Source of the DNA: CAWKKW01 sp963850345
GTDB lineage: Bacteria > Acidobacteriota > Terriglobia > Terriglobales > Acidobacteriaceae
Assembly: GCA_963850345.1 (NCBI GenBank)
Contig: CAWKKW010000006.1
Span: forward strand, 124,001-188,000
Length of the DNA: 64,000 bases
Direction: 5' to 3'
Shown here: in pieces, positions 28,363 to 38,832 of the stretch
Layout of the letters: each line of letters starts with the position of its first letter
How positions within the stretch are numbered: position 1 is the stretch's first letter
Made by a program: the position numbers and the translations under genes
The notes under the pieces: model-generated
Databases searched by the model: none
The model's input: only the letters and a program-made list of their open reading frames with translations
Told to the model about the DNA's origin: nothing

Positions 28363-29490
28363 ATGAATCCTCGGCCGGCCGCCGCGCTCCGCAGGTTCGG
28401 TGGCATCGTTTTTTGGCTGGCATCGGCATCGATCGTTTCGGCCCAATGTGTTCCTTCTGAAGATCTGCAGGCCGTGCTCCGGCAACAGCCCAATGGCGGC
28501 ACATACGCCGACCTCGGCATGTACTTCGGCAAGCTCCAGCAATACGACTGCGCTGCCAAAGCCTTTGCCGCTTCTCTTCAACTCGAACCCGAGGTTCCGC
28601 AGGTTGCATTCATGTTGGGTCTGAGCCTCTATTCTGCGGGCAACGCACAGGACGCCATTCCACCGCTGCGCCACGCAGAGCAGCTTGGCTACGCTGACAT
28701 GAATCTTCACCTGGTGCTCGGTGCTGCTTTCGATCAGGTTCACCAAACTGCCGAAGCGGAGACGGAGTGGCGGGCTGCTCTGGCTATCGACCCGGAATCG
28801 ACCGAAGCGCTCGACAGTCTCTCGCAGGATCTCATCGCCGACGGCAGCAACGCGGCCACCATCGCTTTGCTCGAAGACCCGGTCGTCAGCGGGCAGAGAA
28901 CTCCGCTGCAAAGCCTCAATCTGGGACTCGCCTACGCGCGCACCCAGAAGCTGGATGAGGCCGCAGGCGTCCTCCGCGACGGCGTTAATAACTCTCCTGA
29001 CTCGCTCACCCTGAACCAGCAACTTGCCGAAGTGCTCCTTCAACTCAAGCGTTCGCAGGAGGCGACCGCAGTCCTTGATCTCGCGCTCGAACGCCATCCA
29101 GACGACCTCGAGGCCGGCTTGCTCGTTCTGCGTACCCTGATCGGAGCCGATCCCGAGAAGGCCGCGCGGCTGGCTCAAAAGCTTCTTGCGACTGCTCCTC
29201 ATCAGTGGGAAGTGCTCTACCTCAATGGCGTGCTCGAGACTGGTGCCGGGAATCTCCAACAGGCCCGTGCGGATCTCGACGAATCCATCAAGCTTAATGC
29301 TGACCTCCCTATGTCTCACGACGTGCTCGGGCTGGTGCTCGCTCAACTGGGCGAGATGCGTAGCGCCAAAGAACATCTTCAGCAGGCAATTGCGCTCGGC
29401 GACACGAACCCAGACGTGCAATCCAACCTCGCCAAGGTTCTGATGAGCCTCGGTGCAACCGACGACGACCACGAGAGCCCGCACAAGTAG
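28363..29490 (+). CDS. Exported TPR-repeat protein
   Basis: A 375-residue protein with a signal peptide (FGGIVFWLASASIVSA, then Q) and about nine TPR-like helix pairs, with motifs such as Y-A-D-L-G-M-Y and A-L-A-I-D-P-E-S. AGAGGAGG precedes the ATG at 28363; a start 14 codons earlier lacks one and overlaps the upstream stop. It shares a transcript with the CxxCH propeller protein and may be its periplasmic scaffold. Confidence 0.87.
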   Translation: MNPRPAAALRRFGGIVFWLASASIVSAQCVPSEDLQAVLRQQPNGGTYADLGMYFGKLQQYDCAAKAFAASLQLEPEVPQVAFMLGLSLYSAGNAQDAIPPLRHAEQLGYADMNLHLVLGAAFDQVHQTAEAETEWRAALAIDPESTEALDSLSQDLIADGSNAATIALLEDPVVSGQRTPLQSLNLGLAYARTQKLDEAAGVLRDGVNNSPDSLTLNQQLAEVLLQLKRSQEATAVLDLALERHPDDLEAGLLVLRTLIGADPEKAARLAQKLLATAPHQWEVLYLNGVLETGAGNLQQARADLDESIKLNADLPMSHDVLGLVLAQLGEMRSAKEHLQQAIALGDTNPDVQSNLAKVLMSLGATDDDHESPHK

Positions 29491-29506
29491 AGTCCTACAG
29501 ATCACA

Positions 29507-29530
29507 CACGCCGCCGCGACAGTCGGCGTG
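29507..29530 (+). terminator. Hairpin after the TPR gene
   Basis: Arms CACGCCG/CGGCGTG, 10-base loop, 17 bases after the TPR stop. No U-tract. Confidence 0.4.
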
Positions 29531-29571
29531 AGCGGCAGTTATAGTTTTCAGGGACTGAATACCCACACACG

Positions 29572-32127
29572 ATGGTTCGCTCTCTCCGCTGCTACTTGTT
29601 CGTGACGTTGCTTTGCTGCCTCTCGCAAGGCTCGACCGCCTTCGCCGAATCTGGTGCGGATGCCTGGCTTCGCTATGCGCCTATTTCTCGCCAGCCCGGC
29701 AGTGGGTGTGCGAGATTTCCGGCACACATCCTTCGCCTCGACGACAGCCCAATTACGGCGAGTGCGGCAAACGAAGCGGCGCGCGCAATCCACAGCATGT
29801 GCGGTCGAGACGTTGCTGTTCAGTCCAAGCTTTCGTCCCAAGCCTCGGATCTTCGAGATGCCCTCGTTCTTGGCACGACAGTAGAAATCCACACCACACT
29901 TCCGCAAGTAGACACGGGTGCTGCTCCCACGACAGAAGGCTTTACGCTCCTGAGCATTCCTTCCCAATCCTCTCTACTGGTCATCGGGGCCGATCCCCGA
30001 GGCATTCTCTACGGAACCTTTCGTTTGCTCGAAAAGCTCGCGACTCAGCAGGATCTCTCCCACCTGCGCGACACAGAGTCTCCGGCAGCTCCGATTCGCT
30101 GGGTCAATCAGTGGGACAATCTCGATGGCAGCATAGAACGCGGCTATGCTGGCCGCTCCATCTTCTTCGATCAGGGCAGCGTCCGCGAAGCTCTCGGCCG
30201 TGCGGGAGATTATGCGCGCTTGCTGGCTTCCGTTGGCCTCAACGGCTGCACGGTGAACAATGTCAACTCCGACCTGAAAATGCTCACACCCGAGATGATT
30301 CGCCAGGTCGCGCGGATCGCCGAGGCATTTCGACCCTGGGGAGTCCGGCTCTCACTTTCGGTTGATCTCAGCAGCCCCAAGACCATCGGTGGCCTCGATA
30401 CTTTCGATCCGCTCGACCCTGCCGTGATCGCCTGGTGGCAGTCCAGGGTCGATCTCGTGTACGAGCAGATCCCCGACTTCGCGGGTTTTGTCGTCAAGGC
30501 AGATTCGGAAGGGCGTCCCGGTCCGTCGCAGTACGGTCGTTCTCCTGCAGAAGCTGCCAACGTACTCGCCCGCGCGCTCAAGCCGCATGGCGGACTGGTG
30601 CTTTACCGCGGCTTCGTTTACAACCATCATCTCGACTGGACCGACTTAAAAGCCGATCGTGCCCGCGCCGGTTACGATAATTTTAACGCGCTCGATGGAC
30701 AGTTTGCTGACAACGTCGTGATCCAGGTGAAGCACGGCCCTATCGACTTCCAGGTGAGGGAACCGGTCTCGCCTCTGTTCGCTGCACTGCGAAACACGAA
30801 TCAAGCCATCGAGCTCCAAGTGACCCAGGAATATACCGGCCAGCAGCGCCATCTGGTATTTCTTGTGCCCATGTGGAAGCAGGCACTGGATTTTGACTTG
30901 CGCGCGGAAGACCGCTCCACGCCCGTGAAAGAGATCGTCGAAGGCAAATCCTTTCACCGCCCGCTCGGGGGATTCGTCGCCGTGGCGAACGTTGGCCTCG
31001 ATACCAACTGGCTCGCACACCCGCTCGCGATGGCGAACCTCTATGGCTTCGGCCGGCTGGCGTGGAATCCCGACATATCTTCGACGACCATTGCAGAAGA
31101 CTGGACGCGCTTGACCTTCGGCAACGACCCCCTGGTCGTCCGCACCATCACAGCGATGCAGCTTTCCTCCTGGCCCCTCTATGAGGACTACACCGGCCCG
31201 CTCGGCCTCGGCACCCTCACCGACATCATCGGCGTACACTACGGCCCCGGGATTGAGTCCGCTGAGCGCAACGGGTGGGGCCAATGGATTCGCGCCGACC
31301 ATCACGGCGTGGGCATGGACAGGACCATCTCCACCGGCACGGGCTACATCGGCCAGTATCCACCTCAGGTCGCGCGAACGTTCGAGTCGTTAGCGACCTG
31401 TCCTGACGAGTTACTTCTCTTCACGCATCACGTGCCTTATACCTATAAGTTGCATTCCGGTAAGTCGGTCATCCAGCATATCTACGATTCTCATTACCAG
31501 GGAGCGGCTGGGGCTGCTCGCTTCGTTGCACAATGGAAACAGTTGGCGGGCCACATCGACCAACAACGCTATGCCCAGGTGCTCGCATTGCAGCGGTACC
31601 AGGCTGGCCACTCTATCGTATGGCGCGATGCAGTCAACGACTGGTTTTTGCGCATGTCCGGCATTCCCGATCAACGCGGCCGGGTTGGCCATCATCCCGA
31701 CCGCGTCGAGGCAGAGGCGATGCAACTCTCCGGCTATGCTCCGCAGGACGTAACTCCGTGGGAGACTGCCTCCGGAGGCAAAGCACTCGTCTGCAGCGGC
31801 GCAAAGGCCTGCATGGCGACCATCAAGCTGAATCGTCCGCACGGCTTCTATAGCATCGCGGTGCATTATTTCGACTACCACGACGGCGCATCGCGGTACG
31901 TTCTCAGTCTCAACGGGAAGGAGATCGCTCACTGGACCGCCGATGCGGCTCTACCGACGGACAAGATGAATGGCCACACCTCAACCCGCTACACCGTCGA
32001 GGGAGTCGAGCTCCGTCCCGGTGACACACTGATGGTCAAGGGAGAACCGGACGATGGCGAACCAGCGCCCCTCGACTACGTGGAAATCACGCCCTCCGTT
32101 TCTCGGGCGCCAGATATCCAGCCATAA
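29572..32127 (+). CDS. GH67 alpha-glucuronidase with C-terminal carbohydrate-binding domain
   Basis: An 851-residue exported GH67 enzyme that removes 4-O-methyl-glucuronic acid from xylo-oligosaccharides. The signal peptide is CYLFVTLLCCLSQGSTAFA. By alignment from memory to Cellvibrio GlcA67A, the general acid is Glu313 (KADSEGRPGP) and the base pair Asp392 (GPIDFQVREP) and Glu420 (TQEYTG), with the same 28-residue gap between the last two. A C-terminal beta-rich domain of about 130 residues (from HPDRVEAEAMQLSGY) resembles CBM6/35 modules and is not part of the usual GH67 core. The mannonate dehydratase gene follows directly, linking release of glucuronate to its catabolism. Confidence 0.95.
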   Translation: MVRSLRCYLFVTLLCCLSQGSTAFAESGADAWLRYAPISRQPGSGCARFPAHILRLDDSPITASAANEAARAIHSMCGRDVAVQSKLSSQASDLRDALVLGTTVEIHTTLPQVDTGAAPTTEGFTLLSIPSQSSLLVIGADPRGILYGTFRLLEKLATQQDLSHLRDTESPAAPIRWVNQWDNLDGSIERGYAGRSIFFDQGSVREALGRAGDYARLLASVGLNGCTVNNVNSDLKMLTPEMIRQVARIAEAFRPWGVRLSLSVDLSSPKTIGGLDTFDPLDPAVIAWWQSRVDLVYEQIPDFAGFVVKADSEGRPGPSQYGRSPAEAANVLARALKPHGGLVLYRGFVYNHHLDWTDLKADRARAGYDNFNALDGQFADNVVIQVKHGPIDFQVREPVSPLFAALRNTNQAIELQVTQEYTGQQRHLVFLVPMWKQALDFDLRAEDRSTPVKEIVEGKSFHRPLGGFVAVANVGLDTNWLAHPLAMANLYGFGRLAWNPDISSTTIAEDWTRLTFGNDPLVVRTITAMQLSSWPLYEDYTGPLGLGTLTDIIGVHYGPGIESAERNGWGQWIRADHHGVGMDRTISTGTGYIGQYPPQVARTFESLATCPDELLLFTHHVPYTYKLHSGKSVIQHIYDSHYQGAAGAARFVAQWKQLAGHIDQQRYAQVLALQRYQAGHSIVWRDAVNDWFLRMSGIPDQRGRVGHHPDRVEAEAMQLSGYAPQDVTPWETASGGKALVCSGAKACMATIKLNRPHGFYSIAVHYFDYHDGASRYVLSLNGKEIAHWTADAALPTDKMNGHTSTRYTVEGVELRPGDTLMVKGEPDDGEPAPLDYVEITPSVSRAPDIQP

Positions 32128-32181
32128 GAGATGAGTTATACGAAGCCATATCACGGTGTAAGTGGCCAGGAGAACGCGAGT

Positions 32182-33390
32182 ATGAAGATCAGCAATGCGC
32201 GAATCAACGTTTGTTCTCCTGGCCGCAATTTCGTCACGCTCATCCTCGAGACCGATGAAGGCATCATGGGACTCGGCGACGCGACACTCAACGGACGCGA
32301 ACTCTCAGTTGCCAGCTACCTCACCGAGCACGTGCTCCCGTGCCTCATTGGCCGCGATCCGTTTCAGACTGAGGACATCTGGCAGTTTCTCTACCGCGGT
32401 GCCTACTGGCGTCGCGGTCCCGTCACCATGGCGGCCATTGGCGCCGTCGATGTCGCGCTGTGGGACATCAAGGGCAAGGCGCTCAATACCCCTGTCTATA
32501 ACCTGCTCGGCGGTAAGAGTCGCAACGGTGTTCTCGTATACACCCATGCCAACGGCCAGACCATCGAGGAGACCCTGGACGTCGCCAGTCGCTTCGTCGA
32601 CGATGGCTATCTCGCGATTCGTTTGCAAAGTGGCATTCCCGGGCTCGCCTCAACCTATGGCGTCGCCAAGGGCGCTCTGCCCTATGAGCCTGCGGAACGC
32701 GGCCTGCCCTCGGAAGGCATCTGGTCCTCCGAACGATACCTCGCGCACGTCCCCAAGCTCTTCGAACGAGCCCGTCTCCAGTTCGGCGAAGACCTGCACC
32801 TGCTTCACGACGTCCACCACCGCCTCACGCCCATTGAAGCCGCTCGTCTCGGTAAGGAACTCGAGCCCTACCACCTGTTCTGGCTCGAAGATCCGGTTCC
32901 CGCCGAACTGCAGGAGTCGTACCGCATCCTTCGCCAGCACACCACCACCCCCATCGCCACCGGCGAGGTATTCAACTCCATCTGGGACGCGCAGGAACTC
33001 ATTCGCGAGCAGTGGATCGACTACATTCGCATGGCCATCGTCCACGGCGGGGGATTGACCCACATGAAGAAGGTCGCGGATTTCGCCGCTCTCTACCACG
33101 TGCGTACGGGATGCCATGGAGCGACCGACCTCTCGCCCATCACCATGGCCGCCGCCCTCCACTTCGGCATCGCCGTTCACAACTTCGGCATACAGGAGTA
33201 CATGCATCATTCCGCCGAGACGGATCAGGTCTTCCCTCACCATTACCGTTACGAATCCGGATACATGTACCCGGGCGACGCGCCCGGCCTGGGAGTGACT
33301 CTCGACGAAGCGTTAGCCGCCCAGTTCCCCTATCAGCGAGCCTACTTACCGATCAACCGGAAGCTGGATGGCACACTAACCGATTGGTAA
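32182..33390 (+). CDS. manD: D-mannonate dehydratase, enolase superfamily (ManD/RspA)
   Basis: A 402-residue enolase-superfamily dehydratase forming 2-keto-3-deoxygluconate from D-mannonate. It starts MKISNARINVCSPGRNF, the ManD opening. Catalytic and metal motifs are YTHANG, LLHDVHHR, WLEDPVPAE, ATGEVF and CHGATDLSP. Length is standard. The ATG at 32182 follows CAGGAGAAC; 17 further upstream codons overlap the GH67 stop region and are not family-like. It is in the same operon as GH67, as expected for glucuronoxylan use. Confidence 0.94.
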   Translation: MKISNARINVCSPGRNFVTLILETDEGIMGLGDATLNGRELSVASYLTEHVLPCLIGRDPFQTEDIWQFLYRGAYWRRGPVTMAAIGAVDVALWDIKGKALNTPVYNLLGGKSRNGVLVYTHANGQTIEETLDVASRFVDDGYLAIRLQSGIPGLASTYGVAKGALPYEPAERGLPSEGIWSSERYLAHVPKLFERARLQFGEDLHLLHDVHHRLTPIEAARLGKELEPYHLFWLEDPVPAELQESYRILRQHTTTPIATGEVFNSIWDAQELIREQWIDYIRMAIVHGGGLTHMKKVADFAALYHVRTGCHGATDLSPITMAAALHFGIAVHNFGIQEYMHHSAETDQVFPHHYRYESGYMYPGDAPGLGVTLDEALAAQFPYQRAYLPINRKLDGTLTDW

Positions 33391-33728
33391 CATTCAGTCC
33401 GCGGAACTAACGGTTCAGCTATTAAGCGCTGCGTTAACCAGGCCCCTTTCCGCGCCTCAGCCGCCTGCGAGCCTGAATCGGTTCAGCCCGGCCAATGCCT
33501 CCGGAAACCTCGAAACCGGTGATCTGTCTCACATCAAAGTAACCACATTTCGTTACCAATCAGGGATTTACCCAATTGCGGTCTCAGCCTATTGTTGTCG
33601 AAGTGGGAACGAAGGAGCATTCGACTTACAGCAAGCGGCACCGAATGACAAGCTGGAGTCGAAGCAGTACGGTTCCCCAGATTTGCTCGTAGATTCATGC
33701 CCGAAAGGGCATTTTGCCGAGGTTAGAG
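33391..33728. other. Spacer between manD and the AraC-type gene
   Basis: No coding frame. It holds an inverted repeat GTAAC (33539-33543)/GTTAC (33552-33556) and a weak promoter candidate, TTTACC (33567-33572) and TATTGT (33590-33595), spaced 17 bases, leaving a leader of about 130 bases before the AraC-type ATG. The repeat may be an operator for that gene. Confidence 0.4.
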
Positions 33729-34199
33729 ATGCTGACGAATGTGTCGAACGACGGCGGGTGTTTGCCGGCAACAATTCCAGGGAACCGTCACGATTCCCGG
33801 GTCCCGGAGCCCATTGCAGCCAAAAGCTGCGGAATTGAAGCTTCACTCACCCGCTTTACCGATCCACGGATCCAGATCGTTCTCGACTTCGTTGACTCCG
33901 CTCCTTCCGAAGCCGTTTCGATCGAGTCTGCTGCCGCGGTGGTCTACCTTTCGCCTTCGCGGTTCCGCCACTTGTTCAAAGAGCAGATGGGCATCTCGTT
34001 CCACTCCTACCTCATTCGCCTGCGTCTCGAGCGCGTCCGCTACCTGCTGCAGTCGTCCAGGCTGACCATTCTGCAGATTGCGGAACAGTTGGACGTGCAG
34101 GACCTCAGCCATCTCATGCGCGACTTCAAGCGCACCTATGGCATGTCTCCTGGCGCGCTGAGAAAGCTGCACGCGCAGAACTCATCTCCAGTCGCTTAG
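33729..34199 (+). CDS. Short AraC-family regulator, DNA-binding domain only
   Basis: A 156-residue protein. After about 50 residues of no recognisable domain comes a complete AraC/XylS DNA-binding domain (about 60-150): two helix-turn-helix units with SPSRFRHLFKEQMG and the closing segment LSHLMRDFKRTYGMSPGALR. Usual AraC proteins have a 150-200-residue ligand-binding domain, absent here. GAGGTTAGAG precedes the ATG at 33729. Its position after GH67 and manD suggests control of the uronate genes. Confidence 0.85.
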   Translation: MLTNVSNDGGCLPATIPGNRHDSRVPEPIAAKSCGIEASLTRFTDPRIQIVLDFVDSAPSEAVSIESAAAVVYLSPSRFRHLFKEQMGISFHSYLIRLRLERVRYLLQSSRLTILQIAEQLDVQDLSHLMRDFKRTYGMSPGALRKLHAQNSSPVA

Positions 34200-34236
34200 A
34201 ACACCGCGCGCAGGTGGTTCGAATTCGCCGGCGAGC

Positions 34237-34264
34237 GCAGGTCTTTGCGACGGCAAAGACCTGC
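34237..34264. terminator. Strong hairpin between convergent genes
   Basis: Perfect 12-base arms GCAGGTCTTTGC/GCAAAGACCTGC with a GACG loop, between the AraC-type stop (34199) and the oxidase stop (34297). Confidence 0.7.
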
Positions 34265-34296
34265 ATTCAGCCCATGACCTGCGTCTGATCTCGGAA

Positions 34297-35643
34297 TCAG
34301 GCTCCGTACAGGTGCGTGTTCAGATACTCGTTGCGGAACTTTCCTTGCGGGTCGTATTGCGCCAGCAGCGCTTTGAACTTCGGCATCTCTGGATACAGCG
34401 TCTTAAACCGCGACGGCGGAATTGTAAACAGCTTCGCCCAGTGCGGCTTCGCGTCAAAGGGCGCCAGCTTCGCTTCAATCTGCGGCAGGATCTGCCGCAC
34501 TGCGGTCCATTCCGGCTTCCAGGTAAAATGCACGGTCATCGACGGCCGATGGTGGCAAGGGCTCATCCACAGTTCATCTGCATCGATCGTCCGCAACTCT
34601 GTCACAAACAAGTGTGGCGTGATCTTGTCGCGCAGTTCTTCCACCGCCCGAATCGCTTCGTATCCCTTCTCGCGCGGGACGAAATATTCCGATTGCAACT
34701 CTGCTCCGCTGCTCGGTGTGAAGTTCATTTTGAAGTGCGGTAGCCGCTCATACCAGGGACCCGGAACCCCCAACTGCTCTGTGCAGTTCTCGGCAGGGTG
34801 GTCGCCGATCGGATGGAGCTTGCGCGTTGCCAGCTTCGCGCCGTAGAACTCCGGAGGAAACTGTACCGATTTGCCCGCCTCCACCTTTTGCTTGATCCAG
34901 ACCTGCGTCATGCGGTGATTCTGCCAGTCGGTAAACAGGCTCACGCTATACCCGCTGCCAAAGATGTCGTCCAAATGCTTCTCGAGTACCGCAGTTGGCA
35001 GGTCCTGGTAAACCGCCTGCGCGACCTGGTACGTCGGCTGCACGTTCAGCGTGATGCGCGTGGTCACACCCAATCCGCCGAGGCCTACCACGGCGCCGAG
35101 AAAGCGGTCCCCATCCCGTTCGCGCGAGAGCTTCACAATCTGCCCATCGGCGGTCACCATCTCCAGTGCGGCGACGGCAGTCGAGAGATTTCCATTCTTG
35201 ATTCCGGACCCATGCGTGGCGGTAGCGCAAGCGCCTACTACTCCAATGTGGGGCAGGGAAGCTAGATTGTGCAGAGCGTATCCTTGCTGGTCGATATACG
35301 GGGCGAGCTTTCCGTAGGTCACCCCGGCTCCCACAGTCACCGTATGCGCCTTGGTGTCGAGCGACATCTCTTCCATCTGCTTCAGCGAGATCTGCTCTTC
35401 CGGACTGTCGGCGATGTTGTTGAACGAATGCCGAGCGCCGAGCGCCTTCAGGCGGTGCCCGCTTTTCACCAGCTGCTGTACTTCTTCCACGGTCTTCGGC
35501 ATTTCCAAGCGGGGTGCGCGGTAGGTATAGTTGCCGGACCAATTGGTACGCGACGTCTGCTGCGATTCGCCCGAGGCCAGCGGGGAGAGAAGACTGCTGG
35601 TGACAAATGCCGCGGACGACTTCAGGAACTCTCGTTTATCCAT
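34297..35643 (-). CDS. FAD-linked oxidase, alditol/xylitol oxidase-like
   Basis: A 448-residue VAO-family flavoprotein of the alditol oxidase/aldonolactone oxidase branch. An N-terminal leader MDKREFLKSS with a hydrophobic stretch looks like a Tat-type signal with KR in place of RR. GARHSFNNIAD contains the His expected to hold FAD covalently. ATHGSG and GLGGLGV continue the FAD-binding domain, and the C-terminal HWAKLF and G-K-F-R-N segments are typical of the ALO domain. AAGGGAT precedes the ATG at 35643. Likely substrates are polyols or sugar lactones. Confidence 0.86.
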   Translation of the reverse strand: MDKREFLKSSAAFVTSSLLSPLASGESQQTSRTNWSGNYTYRAPRLEMPKTVEEVQQLVKSGHRLKALGARHSFNNIADSPEEQISLKQMEEMSLDTKAHTVTVGAGVTYGKLAPYIDQQGYALHNLASLPHIGVVGACATATHGSGIKNGNLSTAVAALEMVTADGQIVKLSRERDGDRFLGAVVGLGGLGVTTRITLNVQPTYQVAQAVYQDLPTAVLEKHLDDIFGSGYSVSLFTDWQNHRMTQVWIKQKVEAGKSVQFPPEFYGAKLATRKLHPIGDHPAENCTEQLGVPGPWYERLPHFKMNFTPSSGAELQSEYFVPREKGYEAIRAVEELRDKITPHLFVTELRTIDADELWMSPCHHRPSMTVHFTWKPEWTAVRQILPQIEAKLAPFDAKPHWAKLFTIPPSRFKTLYPEMPKFKALLAQYDPQGKFRNEYLNTHLYGA

Positions 35644-35791
35644 TTTGATATCCCTTGTTTGGCAGACCTGCACGCCTCTGGTCCGCCGGGCACGATTCAA
35701 ACTTGCTGACTTGGTCCGGCCCACCAGTTATAGAGAGTTCTGCCACTAGGCGCAACACGGCCGAACCTCGCCCCAAGGTGAGACCGCCTCA

Positions 35792-36577
35792 TCAACCTTC
35801 ACTGCGCGGCTGGGTAGACTCTTTGGCTGCGAACCACGCCTTCGCATACTTCCAACTCACATAGACCGAGTGATACATGTGGAAGAGCAGTCCTTCGCGG
35901 CCGTCCAGAACTCCCAGCCGAAAAACGTAGTTATAGAGAAACGTCGCCGCCGGGTTCACCAGCACATTCCACACGAACGCCGCCGTTCCGCGGCTCACCT
36001 TGCCTTTGCGCAATACCAGGGGCACACTCGCCGTGCTGTAGCGATCCATATGCTCGATGTAGATGGGCAGCGTCGGGTACTGGTAGTGCAGCAGGTCTCC
36101 GCGAAGCTCGCCAATCGGCTGGTCCCATTTCGGCGTCGAGTGCGGTTCGATATTCTCAGGTAGTCTGGCCGTGCCCTGTTGGAACAGTCTCACCTTGCGA
36201 TCGGGGTACTGGCCCCCATGGCGCATCCACCGTCCAAAGATCAAGTTCAATCGCGGCACCGTGTAGGCGCGGAACTTGGCCTGGCCTTGCAACAACGCCT
36301 GGATCTCCGCGCTCAACTCCGGCGTAAGCACCTCGTCCGCGTCGAGAGAGAACACCCACTCTGAAGTGCACTTGTCGATGGCGGAGTTCATCTGTCCGCC
36401 ATAGCCCTTCCATGGCTCGACGGAAATCTTTGCATTAAACTCCCGCGCAATCTCCAGCGTCTCGTCCGTCGAACCGGAGTCCACCAGGCAGATTTCGTCG
36501 GCCCACGACACGCTCTCCAGCGTACGCCGAAGGTTGGCCGCCTCGTTCATCGCGATGATGGCGATCGACAAACTCAC
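35792..36577 (-). CDS. Family 2 glycosyltransferase (WaaE-like)
   Basis: A 261-residue GT2 enzyme with the opening LSIAIIAMNEAANLRRTL, the VDSGSTD nucleotide-binding motif, the SLDADE metal motif and a hydrophobic C-terminal patch near residues 215-235. Similar to lipopolysaccharide core glycosyltransferases of the WaaE/KdtX type. I chose the GTG at 36577, after GGGGAA, because family members begin right before this first strand; an ATG at 36679 would add 34 residues with no family match. Confidence 0.85.
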   Translation of the reverse strand: MSLSIAIIAMNEAANLRRTLESVSWADEICLVDSGSTDETLEIAREFNAKISVEPWKGYGGQMNSAIDKCTSEWVFSLDADEVLTPELSAEIQALLQGQAKFRAYTVPRLNLIFGRWMRHGGQYPDRKVRLFQQGTARLPENIEPHSTPKWDQPIGELRGDLLHYQYPTLPIYIEHMDRYSTASVPLVLRKGKVSRGTAAFVWNVLVNPAATFLYNYVFRLGVLDGREGLLFHMYHSVYVSWKYAKAWFAAKESTQPRSEG

Positions 36578-36718
36578 TCGTTCCCCAATGACCTCGCGAA
36601 GATCCAGTGACCCCGCCGAGAACGCCGAGAAAAGACTGCCTGTCGAAACATGGGTTTCATCGTAACAAACCACGTTCACCCGCTTACGAGAGAGCGGTGA
36701 GCCAGCTGCACAGGGCTG

Positions 36719-36946
36719 CTACTCCGCCGACTTCTTCTTCGATTTGGACGCGGGATCCTCGATGCAACGCTCCGATATCCGCACAGGGTTGGCGCACTTG
36801 CCGGCCGCAGCCCGCGTGAATGCGCGATAGAGCCGGTTCACATCTACCTCGCCCTTGCGGAGCTCTCGATCGAGCGCGGCATGCATGGCTGACAACAGCT
36901 CCGGCCGCAGCTCGTTGAGAACCTTGTCGATATAGATGTACGGCAT
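36719..36946 (-). CDS. Hypothetical 75-residue protein
   Basis: A 75-residue protein starting MPYIYIDKVLNELRPELLSA, with GGTGGAGG closely before the ATG. It is helical, acidic-basic mixed, has two cysteines and a Lys-rich tail (SKSKKKSAE). Composition and ribosome binding site support a real gene. It lies upstream of the glycosyltransferase on the same strand. No family recognised. Confidence 0.6.
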   Translation of the reverse strand: MPYIYIDKVLNELRPELLSAMHAALDRELRKGEVDVNRLYRAFTRAAAGKCANPVRISERCIEDPASKSKKKSAE

Positions 36947-37134
36947 GCCCCCTCCACCTTCGTTGTCGCCTGATCAAAAGCATACAGCGTGCCGACGCTC
37001 GCCCCATCCTGCCGGCATCTCCATTGCAACCTGCTAACCCGCTCGAGAAGCCCCACGTGGATTCAACCCTATGCGATGCGCGAATCGGCTAGACTAGGCA
37101 CTTCACCACCGGTACTTCACTACGAGGATTTTGC

Positions 37135-38742
<1,608 letters not shown>

Positions 38743-38832
38743 ATCCGTCGGAGGCGATTCATCTCCACCATCATCCAGGGAGCCGGTGAAGAACCCGAAG
38801 CAACGCGAATCGCCCCGTCGCTGAAGCGCAAT

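Noticed and set aside
33387..33557. Repeated GGTAAC/GTTACC words seen here and near 57.2-57.4 kb
   Set aside because: Too short and irregular in spacing to claim a repeat family.
34215..34232. T-loop-like GGTTCGAATTC resembling a tRNA end
   Set aside because: No acceptor, D or anticodon stems fit around it.
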